Below, piece after piece: positions 41,745 to 50,022 of a stretch of DNA of 57,579 bases. The stretch's first letter is position 1. The number at the start of each line of letters is the position of its first letter. Made by a program: the position numbers and the translations under genes. The stretch is from Lachnospiraceae bacterium. Lineage in GTDB: Bacteria; Bacillota; Clostridia; Lachnospirales; Lachnospiraceae. The DNA is taken from NCBI GenBank assembly GCA_017624115.1, contig JAGANQ010000005.1:1-57579 (forward strand), in the 5' to 3' direction. Under the pieces are notes generated by a model that was not told where the DNA came from, did no database searches, and was given only the letters and a program-made list of their open reading frames with translations.

Positions 41745-43574
41745 ATGTTTGTATTGAAGAAACGAAAATACACCTGGCTTGACATGTTCCGCATACCATT
41801 TAGCTGTGCGCCTGTGAGCACAATAGTGGTTACACTGCAGAAGGTAATCACTATGCTGGTAAATGTGTTACAGGTAGTGGTCGTGGCAGAGTTCGTAGAT
41901 TCAGCAGTAGCTGCGGTTATGAACAGAACATTTGACAGGAGTGCTCTAACGTGGTTTATCATATTGATGCTTATGGTAAGCTGGAAGAGGGTTTCCTATA
42001 ATATAGGAAGGCTGTTTACAAAGCATATTGTAATTAAAGGGAATGAGCAATTTTTAAATGAATGTACAGAAAAGCGTTCAAGACTTCGGTACTGTTTGTT
42101 GGAGAATCCTGACACGGAAGAACTGATAAACCGTATCACGGATAAACTGGAACGGAATATAAGTGAGATGCTGCAGCGCTTTTTAAATTTTTTCGTTATT
42201 TACATTCCGAGAATTGCCGGGGTGCTAATTATTATAGGGATGCATGTCTGGTGGCTGGCGATAGTGGTTACAGTTATGACAGTGCCATTGATTGCTGTAT
42301 CTTTACGCGGCGGAAAGAAAATTTATAAAGCGAATGAGACGGCGGCTGTTTATGAAAGGCGTCATCATTACTTTTTTGACCTTTTAACCGGGCGCGAGGC
42401 AGTAGAGGAGAGAAGCCTGTTTGGCTATAGCAGTTTTGTAAATCAGCAATGGCATAATCAGTATGATGCAGCCAGAAAAATCAATTTTAAGGCAGAAGCA
42501 ATGTTTACTGCCAGCATTAATGCTGGAAGTATACTGACAAGTGTTTTGTCTTCTGCCATTGTCATTATTATGATTCCGTTAACTGCCTCCGGAGAAATAA
42601 CGGTAGGCCTGTTTGTTTCTCTGTCCACAGCAGTATATGACCTTGTAAATCTGATGGGCTGGGAGATGAGCAAGGCAGTATCGCAAATTGCAAAATTTCG
42701 CGAATATATGAGAGATTTGACACAATTTGCTGCATTGCCGGAAAGACAGACAGGAATGGAAGCGGCAGATACAGAGGATGCAGGTATAATAGAGTTTAAA
42801 GAACTGGAATTTAAGCATGTGACTTTCCATTATCCGGGAGCTGAGACAAATATTTTGCAGGATTTTTCCATGAAAATAGAAAGGGGACAGCATTATGCTG
42901 TCGTTGGGGAAAATGGTGCAGGAAAATCAACCCTTATTAAGCTTCTGACCGGACTTTATACGGATTATGAGGGAGAGATTCTGCTGAATGGCAGGGAATT
43001 AAGAAGCTATTCTCCAAAGGAATGGAAAAAAGTATTCTCTGGTGTGTATCAGGATTTTGCAAGATATTATATATCGGTGGAAGATAACATTCAGATTGGT
43101 AATATAGGAACAATACATGAAATGGAATCGAAGAAGCGGATGCACCTGCTTGCCCAAAAGCTGGGGATTCACGAGGCGATTACTTCTTTGAGACACAGAT
43201 ATGCGACAAGACTTGGCAAGCTGGATGCCGACAGCGTTGACTTATCCGGCGGACAGTGGCAGAAGGTGGCGATGGCGCGTGCATTGATGAATGAGGCGCC
43301 ATTACTGATACTGGATGAACCAACGGCAGCACTTGACCCTATCAGTGAAAGTCAGTTGTATGAGCTGTTCGGGGAAATCAGTAAGGACAGGACGACTATT
43401 TTTATCAGTCACAGGCTTGGCTCTACCAAGCTGGCAAATCATATTTTTGTGATTGGCGATGGTTGTATTCAGGAACAGGGAAGCCATGAAGAGCTGCTGC
43501 AGCGGGGCGGCTCATATGCAGAGATGTATAAGGCGCAGCAAAGCTGGTATGTGACATCGGAAGGGGGAGCATAG
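41745..43574 (+). CDS. ABC exporter half-transporter A
   Basis: 609 residues with an N-terminal six-helix membrane domain (about 20-330) and an ATPase domain (about 360-600). Walker A is GENGAGKST, the signature LSGGQWQKVAMARAL and Walker B LLILDEPTAALD, all intact. The SGGQWQ form is common in exporters found beside peptide-sensing systems. ATG follows AAAGGGGGATAGAGAG. The partner gene begins on the base after this stop, so they likely form a heterodimer. Likely exports a peptide or toxic compound under control of the AgrA-like regulator, the substrate being unknown. Confidence 0.88.
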   Translation: MFVLKKRKYTWLDMFRIPFSCAPVSTIVVTLQKVITMLVNVLQVVVVAEFVDSAVAAVMNRTFDRSALTWFIILMLMVSWKRVSYNIGRLFTKHIVIKGNEQFLNECTEKRSRLRYCLLENPDTEELINRITDKLERNISEMLQRFLNFFVIYIPRIAGVLIIIGMHVWWLAIVVTVMTVPLIAVSLRGGKKIYKANETAAVYERRHHYFFDLLTGREAVEERSLFGYSSFVNQQWHNQYDAARKINFKAEAMFTASINAGSILTSVLSSAIVIIMIPLTASGEITVGLFVSLSTAVYDLVNLMGWEMSKAVSQIAKFREYMRDLTQFAALPERQTGMEAADTEDAGIIEFKELEFKHVTFHYPGAETNILQDFSMKIERGQHYAVVGENGAGKSTLIKLLTGLYTDYEGEILLNGRELRSYSPKEWKKVFSGVYQDFARYYISVEDNIQIGNIGTIHEMESKKRMHLLAQKLGIHEAITSLRHRYATRLGKLDADSVDLSGGQWQKVAMARALMNEAPLLILDEPTAALDPISESQLYELFGEISKDRTTIFISHRLGSTKLANHIFVIGDGCIQEQGSHEELLQRGGSYAEMYKAQQSWYVTSEGGA

Positions 43575-45344
43575 ATGAAGGAAAAAAAGTATGGTCTGTT
43601 CAAAATGGTAAGGTATGTGGTGGAAACAGGCTGGAAAAACTGTTCAAAACTATTTATGCTGTTTCTTATTTTGACAGTGGGCAGAGGAGCATGTACGGCT
43701 GCCAATGTTTTGTTCAAACAGAGCTTTTTTGATGCGGTGGAAAAGCTCGTATATGGAAATGAAAATGTCGCGTTTGCGGTGAAATGTGGTATTGTTATGG
43801 CAGCTTTTCTGATACTGACATTGGTTATGCAGGCGGCCGGTGAGCTGCTTGAGATTAACTTATTTCAGGTAATTATGGGGTATATGGGAAAAGCATTAAA
43901 TGATAAGGCATCCCGTATTGACCCGATTGTATATGAGGATAATCGTTTACTGGATTCTATCAATAAAGCAGCCGCGGGAATTGAGGCATCCATTCAGGCG
44001 GTAACTGCGGTGCTGGTGATCGGATTGAGAGAAGCAGCGTATTTTATCTTCATGGGATGCTATTTTTTCTCTGTTAAACCAATGCTGTTAGTGATGTTTA
44101 CAATATCCTTTATTCCGGTTATTATAAGCTCGCAGATTCGAAGGAAGATGTATGCAAATCTCGAAAATCAGGCAGCACCTTACCGCAGAAAATATGAGTA
44201 TTTTGGCAGATGTATCTATAGTCGTGAGTATGCGAAAGAAACGAGGCTCTGGAGAGCAGATAACTATTTTGGAAATCTGTTTCGGGAGAATCTGAGACGT
44301 GCGACAGTGCTCAACTGGGATGCAACGAAGAAATCAGAGCTTGTGGAGGTGGTACTGCGTTTTGTATCGCTTTTTGGCTATGTAGGAACAATTGTTCTAA
44401 TGTTCTGCTATCTGATGCGTGGAGATATGGGAATTGGTGCTTTTGCAGCGATATTTTCTTCTCTCGACCAGATGTTTGACCGGATGGAGGATGTATTTAA
44501 TCACCGGATTTATGAAATTATGCGCAGTTTTGGTCCGGCACAGAATTATTTTGCATTTTTGGATTTGCCGGAGCGTGAGGGTACTTATGAGAAAAAGCTG
44601 GAAAGAAATGAAATTGTTTTGAAAAATGTAGACTTCTCTTACCCATGCAGTGACAAGAAAGCACTTGAGGATATCAATCTTACAATCCGCAAGGGTGAAA
44701 CGCTTGCCGTCGTTGGAGTAAATGGGTCTGGTAAGTCAACGCTCACGAGAATCCTGACAGGAATGTACCTGCCGACGGATGGGTCTGTGAAAATAGATGG
44801 AATTGATGTAACCACGATATCACCAAAGACCCTGTATCGCGGTGTGTCTTCTGTATTCCAGAAATATCAGTGCTATAAGATGACGGTAAGGGAGAATGCG
44901 CAGATATCAGACGGTGAGAGCAGAAAGAATGCAGAGCCTGTGCTGCGCCAGGCGGATTTCCCACTTGATAATGGCAAGTTCACAGAAGGAATGGATACGA
45001 TGCTTGGAAAGGATTTCGGAGGAATTGACCTGTCCGGCGGACAGTGGCAGAGACTGGCGATTGCCAGAGGGCTGTACCGTGGGCATGATATGATTATCCT
45101 TGACGAGCCGACCGCAGCGATAGACCCGATAGAGGAAGCTAATATTTACCGGAAATTTGCAGAGATATCAAAGGATAAAACAGCGATTATCGTGACACAC
45201 AGACTGGGTTCGGTACATATGGCAGACCGTATTATCGTGATGGATGCCGGAAGAATCGTGGATATGGGTGCACATGATGAACTGATGAAGAAGAAAGGGT
45301 TGTATTATCAGATGTATCAGGCGCAGGCGAAGTGGTATGCGTGA
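43575..45344 (+). CDS. ABC exporter half-transporter B
   Basis: 589 residues, same design as half A. Walker A GVNGSGKST, signature LSGGQWQRLAIARGL, Walker B MIILDEPTAAID and switch His in VTHRLGS are present. Thus both ATPase sites could be active, unlike heterodimers with one degenerate site. The membrane half starts with a short cytoplasmic segment and helices from about residue 20. Its ATG directly follows the stop of half A. A strong terminator follows at 45358. Confidence 0.88.
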   Translation: MKEKKYGLFKMVRYVVETGWKNCSKLFMLFLILTVGRGACTAANVLFKQSFFDAVEKLVYGNENVAFAVKCGIVMAAFLILTLVMQAAGELLEINLFQVIMGYMGKALNDKASRIDPIVYEDNRLLDSINKAAAGIEASIQAVTAVLVIGLREAAYFIFMGCYFFSVKPMLLVMFTISFIPVIISSQIRRKMYANLENQAAPYRRKYEYFGRCIYSREYAKETRLWRADNYFGNLFRENLRRATVLNWDATKKSELVEVVLRFVSLFGYVGTIVLMFCYLMRGDMGIGAFAAIFSSLDQMFDRMEDVFNHRIYEIMRSFGPAQNYFAFLDLPEREGTYEKKLERNEIVLKNVDFSYPCSDKKALEDINLTIRKGETLAVVGVNGSGKSTLTRILTGMYLPTDGSVKIDGIDVTTISPKTLYRGVSSVFQKYQCYKMTVRENAQISDGESRKNAEPVLRQADFPLDNGKFTEGMDTMLGKDFGGIDLSGGQWQRLAIARGLYRGHDMIILDEPTAAIDPIEEANIYRKFAEISKDKTAIIVTHRLGSVHMADRIIVMDAGRIVDMGAHDELMKKKGLYYQMYQAQAKWYA

Positions 45345-45357
45345 AAGCCGGTAAAAC

Positions 45358-45390
45358 GGGGCTGATCAAATTGAACAGCCCCATTTTGCT
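45358..45390. terminator. Terminator between the exporters and the convergent nuclease-like gene
   Basis: GGGGCTG (45359-45365) pairs with CAGCCCC (45377-45383), then ATTTTGC. It lies between convergent genes and may serve both. Confidence 0.7.
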
Positions 45391-45392
45391 GT

Positions 45393-46352
45393 CTATAACG
45401 CAATTCCTGCTTCTTCTAATTTTTTCTTTAATAAAGAAATTTCAGCCAGAGCTGCATCTTTTTCAGCCAGAACTGCATCTTTTTCAGCCAGAGCCGCATC
45501 CTTTTCAGCCTGCATTTCAGCTAACTCCTTCTGATGCTCTTTTTCCATTATCTCAATGTCAAGAAGAAACGATTCGTCAGTCATCTCGGTTACCTCCTCC
45601 AATTCCTTGTAGTGAGAGTAGATATGTAAATACAGTTTATGTGTCAGACGCTTTAATATTCGCGCATCATATTCTGTAATGTTACCTACTAGCAGATTCT
45701 CGTTGATACTTCCGATTATATCATTCTGAATCAGGTTTTTCAATGCTTCAAGATTTTCTTTGGAACATTCTTTCTGCATGGATTTTCTGAGTTTTAGAAG
45801 AGAAAAAGGAATCAGAATCACCAGTTTTTTTCTGTTTAATTCCTCGGTAGAAGTTTCTAAGAACTTAAAGGTGGGCACATGATAATAAAAGCTTCCCTGC
45901 GTTCCAAAATCCAGCTCCAGTAGATAGTCGTCCGGCGCAGGTGAATCAGAATACAGGTAGATAATTTTCGGTTCAGGAAAGATGATTTTATGACTATTTC
46001 GTTCCTTTTGCGCGTTTCGGTTTGCATGACTATAGCCGTATTCAAATACACGAAGAACGATGTCGGCATCTGTGGTCATTTGAGCTTCCATGTGATAACT
46101 GCAGACTCCGTTGATAGTAATAATCGTATCGGCAAGAATATGCTTTAAATTCTTGTCGACAAATTCTGTCCAGTTGTAGGTGATGGTGCTTTCTGTGGGA
46201 TAATTGGTATCAAACAGACCGTTCACGAGGTTAATTACAGCGGTGGATGACAGTGTCAAAATTTTTTTGAATGTCTTATCAAAAATGTGAGATATATCAT
46301 CTGTTGATTGTGGGACTTCATTTGTTTGTTGCATTTCGTTTTCTTTTTCCAT
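45393..46352 (-). CDS. PD-(D/E)XK nuclease-like (Rpn/transposase-family) protein
   Basis: 319 residues. A PD-(D/E)XK-type core at about 60-130 shows the motif Asp then Glu-X-Gln (LADTIITINGVCSYHMEAQM), as in the Rpn recombination-promoting nuclease/PDDEXK transposase-like family common in Lachnospiraceae. The middle is helical. The C-terminus is a coiled coil made of tandem AEKDAAL-type heptads (about 280-305) ending in LLKKKLEEAG. ATG follows AAAGGAGACAATCTCT. Members are usually stand-alone, and a role in DNA recombination is reported for some E. coli Rpn proteins. An actual activity here is unproven. Confidence 0.75.
   Translation of the reverse strand: MEKENEMQQTNEVPQSTDDISHIFDKTFKKILTLSSTAVINLVNGLFDTNYPTESTITYNWTEFVDKNLKHILADTIITINGVCSYHMEAQMTTDADIVLRVFEYGYSHANRNAQKERNSHKIIFPEPKIIYLYSDSPAPDDYLLELDFGTQGSFYYHVPTFKFLETSTEELNRKKLVILIPFSLLKLRKSMQKECSKENLEALKNLIQNDIIGSINENLLVGNITEYDARILKRLTHKLYLHIYSHYKELEEVTEMTDESFLLDIEIMEKEHQKELAEMQAEKDAALAEKDAVLAEKDAALAEISLLKKKLEEAGIAL
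45440..45510 (-). repeat. 21-bp tandem repeats encoding a heptad coiled coil
   Basis: Three and a half copies of a unit like TTTCAGCCAGAGCTGCATCT, differing at a few bases, encode AEKDAAL/AEKDAVL. Each copy adds exactly one heptad, so copy-number change would lengthen the coil in register. Confidence 0.85.
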
Positions 46353-46390
46353 AGAGATTGTCTCCTTTTACTTGTGGTGGCAAATAAACA

Positions 46391-46421
46391 TTACCCAATC
46401 CACGATAGAGAAGGTAATGCT
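46391..46421 (-). other. Inverted repeat in the leader of the nuclease-like gene
   Basis: CATTACC (46391-46397) and GGTAATG (46415-46421) can pair across a 17-base loop upstream of the ribosome site. The rest of the gap 46353-46636 contains only the next terminator and no convincing gene. Confidence 0.35.
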
Positions 46422-46570
46422 ATTGTTGGTTATCATTTATTATTTGGATAAGTTGACCGATATGGTCAGAGGATAGGGCGGCCAGAATGACATTCCTGCG
46501 ATCCATTTACGAGATAATAATAACATATATGAAAGGGAGTTGTAAACAACAACCATTCGACAAAAGGATA

Positions 46571-46610
46571 AAAACCTCTCCCGGAGATAAGTCCCCGGGA
46601 AAGGTTATAT
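46571..46610 (-). terminator. Intrinsic terminator of the sigma-28-driven gene
   Basis: On the minus strand AACCTTTCCCGG pairs with CCGGGAGAGGTT around a short loop and is followed by TTTTAT. It lies about 30-65 bases beyond the stop of the 212-residue gene. Confidence 0.75.
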
Positions 46611-46636
46611 TATGTACAGTATGTATACACATTCAG

Positions 46637-47275
46637 TTAAGCTAATGTTTTTTCGCTGTCAGCAGCTTCTTTCACTACAGTATCATCTTCTTTACCGTAG
46701 TTATCGAACTTCTTCATAACAGCATCATAAGTCTTCTGGGAGATATCCGGCAAATCCCTGCCCCATGCACCGGTAGCCTGCTTATAGCCTTTGATGAAGG
46801 CTTCTCGCATACTTTCCATCTTTTCAGGGGCACCGCCTGTCAGTGCTTCTGCGAAAGAAAGAATACGGTCAGAGGTCTGCTCTACGCCCCAGTAGCCGTC
46901 CTCTGCGATTTCCTTTTGAGCAGCTTCTGCAGTAGCTTTGTCGACGGTGAAATCACCCTTGGCAAGAAGCTTCCACATATCATCTGCATTTTTGAATACC
47001 TTACCCTGCTTGGTCAGCATGGACTCTACCATCTGGCGGAAGGCAGCGGTTTTCTGCTCTGCGTCTGCCTTGAGCTTGTTCACAAGGTCTGTATTCTGTG
47101 TATAGATTGTTTTACTTGAGTCTTCTGCTTTATTAGCTGAGGATTCGTAGACGACACCCTTGTCCTCTGTGGTTGTTTTTTCAGCAGCAGTAGCTGCTGT
47201 AGTAGATACATTCTTCGTATAGAGTGCATCAGTAGAAACTGGTTCATTGCTAATTCCGTTTATATTCATGCTCAT
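46637..47275 (-). CDS. Conserved-looking protein of unknown function, sigma-28 promoter
   Basis: 212 residues, no signal peptide or membrane helix. Residues about 1-75 are Thr/Ser/Ala-rich and probably disordered (DALYTKNVSTTAATAAEKTT). About 80-200 form a helical domain with the distinctive YWGVEQTSDRILSFAEAL and AFIKGYKQATGAWGRDLPDI segments. ATG follows GGGAGGGTATCAT. I do not recognise a named family. The promoter at 47338-47364 fits flagellar sigma-28 exactly, so it is probably made with the late flagellar/chemotaxis set. The disordered, Ser/Thr-rich head is reminiscent of proteins exported by the flagellar apparatus, but that is inference. Confidence 0.7.
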   Translation of the reverse strand: MSMNINGISNEPVSTDALYTKNVSTTAATAAEKTTTEDKGVVYESSANKAEDSSKTIYTQNTDLVNKLKADAEQKTAAFRQMVESMLTKQGKVFKNADDMWKLLAKGDFTVDKATAEAAQKEIAEDGYWGVEQTSDRILSFAEALTGGAPEKMESMREAFIKGYKQATGAWGRDLPDISQKTYDAVMKKFDNYGKEDDTVVKEAADSEKTLA

Positions 47276-47337
47276 ATGATACCCTCCCTGGCAATCATTT
47301 TTGTCTCAGACAGAGACATCCGCTTGTTTCATATATG

Positions 47338-47364
47338 TTATCGGCGGAAATGAAAAAAACTTTA
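47338..47364 (-). promoter_or_regulatory. Sigma-28 (SigD/FliA) promoter
   Basis: On the minus strand TAAA (47364-47361), exactly 15 bases, then GCCGATAA (47345-47338). This is the consensus for flagellar sigma-28 without a mismatch. Predicted start of transcription is near 47330, about 55 bases before the ATG. Confidence 0.88.
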
Positions 47365-47381
47365 TAGTGTATGTGGATATA

Positions 47382-47410
47382 TGGACAAAACAGGGAGAGC
47401 ATGTTATAAT
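47382..47410 (+). promoter_or_regulatory. Promoter of ispE
   Basis: TGGACA (47382-47387), a 17-base spacer, TATAAT (47405-47410). Confidence 0.75.
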
Positions 47411-47506
47411 GAAAAATGTTTGTATACAAAATACGTAACTGTCAGAAGTCAATCTCTGAAATGCTAAGGGGAAACAGTTACTTAAGTGTAGGAAAAGAGT
47501 GAAGAA

Positions 47507-48409
47507 ATGTCAGAAAAGATAAGCTTGAGAGCATATGGAAAAATAAATCTTGGTCTGGATGTAGTGCGAAAGAGAGAGGACGGCTATCATGAGGTTCGCA
47601 TGATTATGCAGACAGTCAGCGTGTATGATATGCTGGAACTGGAGCGGACAGATACACCGGGCATTGAGCTGAAAACAAATCTTGCGTGGCTTCCGGTGAA
47701 CGAGGGAAATCTGGCATACCGCGCGGCGGATTCTCTCAGAAAAGAATTTCATATAAAACAGGGAGTGAGAATTAATCTGCGAAAGCATATTCCTGTGGCA
47801 GCCGGTATGGCTGGCGGCAGCACCGATGCCGCTGCAGTCCTGAGAGGTGTTAACCGCTTGTTTTCACTGGGACTGTCAGATGAAGAGCTGATGAAGCGCG
47901 GCGTGAAGCTGGGAGCGGATGTGCCATACTGCATTATTGGCGGAACAGCATTATCTGAGGGAATCGGTGAGATACTGACACCGCTGCCGCCTGTGCCGGA
48001 CTGTTATATTTTAATTGCAAAGTCGTCCGTCAGTGTATCTACCAGATTTGTCTATGAAAATCTGAAGGCAGATGAACTGAGAGTACATCCTGATATCGAT
48101 GGAATGGCAGAGGCGATTAAGGCAGGAGAACTGCGGGGAGTTATTGACCGTCTTGGAAATGTGCTGGAGACGGTGACAATTCCGGCATATCCTGTCATTA
48201 AGGACATTAAAGATTCTATGAGAGAACATGGTGCAGAAAATGTGCTGATGAGTGGAAGCGGCCCGACTGTTTTTGGGATTTTTAATAAGGAAGAGACCAT
48301 ACACAGTGCAGCCGAAGCATTGAAGAAAACAGGACTGGCGAAACAGATATATGAAGCAGAGCCGGTAAATGCGCAGCAGGTAAGCGTATTACAGGCAGGG
48401 AGGGAATAG
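47507..48409 (+). CDS. ispE: 4-(cytidine 5'-diphospho)-2-C-methyl-D-erythritol kinase
   Basis: 300 residues, a GHMP kinase that phosphorylates CDP-methylerythritol in the MEP isoprenoid pathway. The N-terminal AYGKINLGLDVVRKREDGYHE holds the catalytic Lys/His region, IPVAAGMAGGSTDAAAVL (about 95-112) is the ATP-binding GHMP loop, and the C-terminal MSGSGPTVFGIF is the third motif. It is full length. ATG 47507 follows AAAAGAGTGAAGA. The GntR regulator begins two bases after its stop, and the two are presumably an operon. Confidence 0.94.
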   Translation: MSEKISLRAYGKINLGLDVVRKREDGYHEVRMIMQTVSVYDMLELERTDTPGIELKTNLAWLPVNEGNLAYRAADSLRKEFHIKQGVRINLRKHIPVAAGMAGGSTDAAAVLRGVNRLFSLGLSDEELMKRGVKLGADVPYCIIGGTALSEGIGEILTPLPPVPDCYILIAKSSVSVSTRFVYENLKADELRVHPDIDGMAEAIKAGELRGVIDRLGNVLETVTIPAYPVIKDIKDSMREHGAENVLMSGSGPTVFGIFNKEETIHSAAEALKKTGLAKQIYEAEPVNAQQVSVLQAGRE

Positions 48410-48411
48410 AG

Positions 48412-49080
48412 ATGCAGGAAGATTTAAAGGTAGCGATTGGCGACTATCTGCCGCTGAGAGATGTCGTATTCAATACATTGCGCCAGGCGATTCTCAGAGG
48501 TGAGCTGGAGCCGGGAGAACGGCTGATGGAGATACAGCTTGCGGAACGTCTGGGAGTCAGCCGTACACCGGTAAGGGAGGCCATCCGTAAGCTCGAGCTG
48601 GAAGGACTCGTAGTTATGGTACCGAGAAAGGGCGCAGAGGTTTCCAGTATTACGGAAAAAAGCCTGAGGGATGTTCTGGAGGTCCGAAAGGCATTGGAGG
48701 AGCTGGCTGCAGAGCTTGCCTGCCAGAGAATGTCTGAGGAAGAGATTGCCGAGGCAGAGAAGCAGCTGGAGGAATTTCGGAAAGTGATTCCGGGAGATGA
48801 TTTAACAAAAATAGCAGAAATGGATGTAGAATTCCACGAGCTGATATATATGGGGACGAAGAATGAACGTCTGATTCAGATGCTGAATAATCTGCGTGAG
48901 CAGATGTACCGCTATCGCATGGAGTATATCAAGGATAAGGATAAGCGCGGTACACTTGCTGAGGAACACGCAGAAATCATCAGCAGAATTAAATGCCATG
49001 ATGTAGATGGAGCCAGAGACGCAAGCCGCAAGCATATTGACAATCAGGAGTCAGCAGTATCGAAGAAAATTAAGAACTGA
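48412..49080 (+). CDS. GntR-family (FCD/FadR subfamily) transcription regulator
   Basis: 222 residues. The winged helix-turn-helix (about 10-78) has LRQAILRGELEPGERLMEIQLAERLGVSRTPVREAI, and the all-helical FCD ligand domain (about 85-215) follows. Metal-binding positions look kept: Asp/His in MDVEFHELIY, His in EEHAEIISRI and His in ASRKHIDNQ. Such members usually sense small organic acids. Coupled translation with ispE suggests it is a housekeeping gene of Lachnospiraceae chromosomes, and targets are not visible nearby. Confidence 0.88.
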   Translation: MQEDLKVAIGDYLPLRDVVFNTLRQAILRGELEPGERLMEIQLAERLGVSRTPVREAIRKLELEGLVVMVPRKGAEVSSITEKSLRDVLEVRKALEELAAELACQRMSEEEIAEAEKQLEEFRKVIPGDDLTKIAEMDVEFHELIYMGTKNERLIQMLNNLREQMYRYRMEYIKDKDKRGTLAEEHAEIISRIKCHDVDGARDASRKHIDNQESAVSKKIKN

Positions 49081-49094
49081 CAGGCTTATGTAGG

Positions 49095-49796
49095 CTATGG
49101 ATTCAGAAACGTGAGGATGCGGAAGCGCAGATAGACCTCCCTGGGATTTTCTGATGCGTCAAACAGCACACTGCTGTCATCCGGCATTTCGGTTATTGCC
49201 AGATATTCCTCTTCAGTGAGAACAGAGCGAAGCTGTTCCCTTGATTCTTCAGGAACAATGCCATGGGTGATGTCGATAAAACATAACGGTGGATAGAGCA
49301 CACACCACCAGTTATTTCCGTCACCTTCCCCGATGATGATGCGGTAAGCAGTGTACAAACCGGCAGGGAAAGTGACATCACCGTAGGATTTTACAGGAAA
49401 AAAAACTTCTTCAATGCCGGCAGTAACATAGTAGGAGTAACCGTTTTCCTCGATAACCTGTCTGGCTACACGGATAATGCTGCCGGTATTTTTATCGAGG
49501 ATGTCCAGCGCTTCTGATGCAGTCTCGCAGCGGGCAAGCGGCTCGGACATATATTCGAGAACAGCATTTTTGACCAGAAGCTTTAGTGCCTGGTCTTCGG
49601 AGCTGTTACTGTTGGCAAGAACATGGAAGCGCACTACCTGCTCAGCAAGATTCTGCTGTACAGCCAGTGTGCGCTCCTCCCTGATGAGAGTTATATATAT
49701 TCCACCGAAAATCCAGATAAGTATGGTTAAGGCAATAAGTATCAGATTTTGACGCAGCATCCGGCGTCGGCGGAAGGAATAACGCAAGCTTTTCAT
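49095..49796 (-). CDS. spoIIR: Stage II sporulation protein R
   Basis: 233 residues. An N-terminal membrane or signal helix (about 15-38) is followed by the secreted domain: VVRFHVLANSNSSEDQALKL, then a GDVTFPAGLYTAYRIIIGEG strand and GNNWWCVLYPPLCFI, the hallmark of SpoIIR. In Bacillus this protein is exported from the forespore and triggers SpoIIGA-mediated processing of pro-sigma-E in the mother cell. It converges on the GntR gene with only 14 bases between and no terminator. A sigma-F promoter was sought upstream without a convincing match. Confidence 0.92.
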   Translation of the reverse strand: MKSLRYSFRRRRMLRQNLILIALTILIWIFGGIYITLIREERTLAVQQNLAEQVVRFHVLANSNSSEDQALKLLVKNAVLEYMSEPLARCETASEALDILDKNTGSIIRVARQVIEENGYSYYVTAGIEEVFFPVKSYGDVTFPAGLYTAYRIIIGEGDGNNWWCVLYPPLCFIDITHGIVPEESREQLRSVLTEEEYLAITEMPDDSSVLFDASENPREVYLRFRILTFLNP

Positions 49797-50022
49797 AAAT
49801 ACCTCCTGTTATAGCAGATAGTGGTGATTCCGGCTTCAGGCATATGCAGCATAAAGCGGAGAAATATCTTAATGGGAGTATTGACCAGAAAGGAAGTCTT
49901 TATTCTGAAAAATCTTGCATAAAAGATGTGTTGAGAGTAAAATAAGTAAGAGTTGTACATGAAACAGAATACATAAACATACAATATAGACAGTGAATAT
50001 TGAGCGGAATGAGAGGCAAAAT

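Noticed and set aside
41711..41755. Fourteen-codon ORF before the ABC exporters as a possible cargo or signal peptide
   Set aside because: It begins only a few bases after the -10 box and runs into the exporter start region. It has no leader-peptide features such as a double-Gly motif.
49797..49900. Sigma-F promoter for spoIIR
   Set aside because: A GCATA and a GGAATCACCA occur upstream, but their spacing is 11 bases and not about 15, so the match was not accepted.
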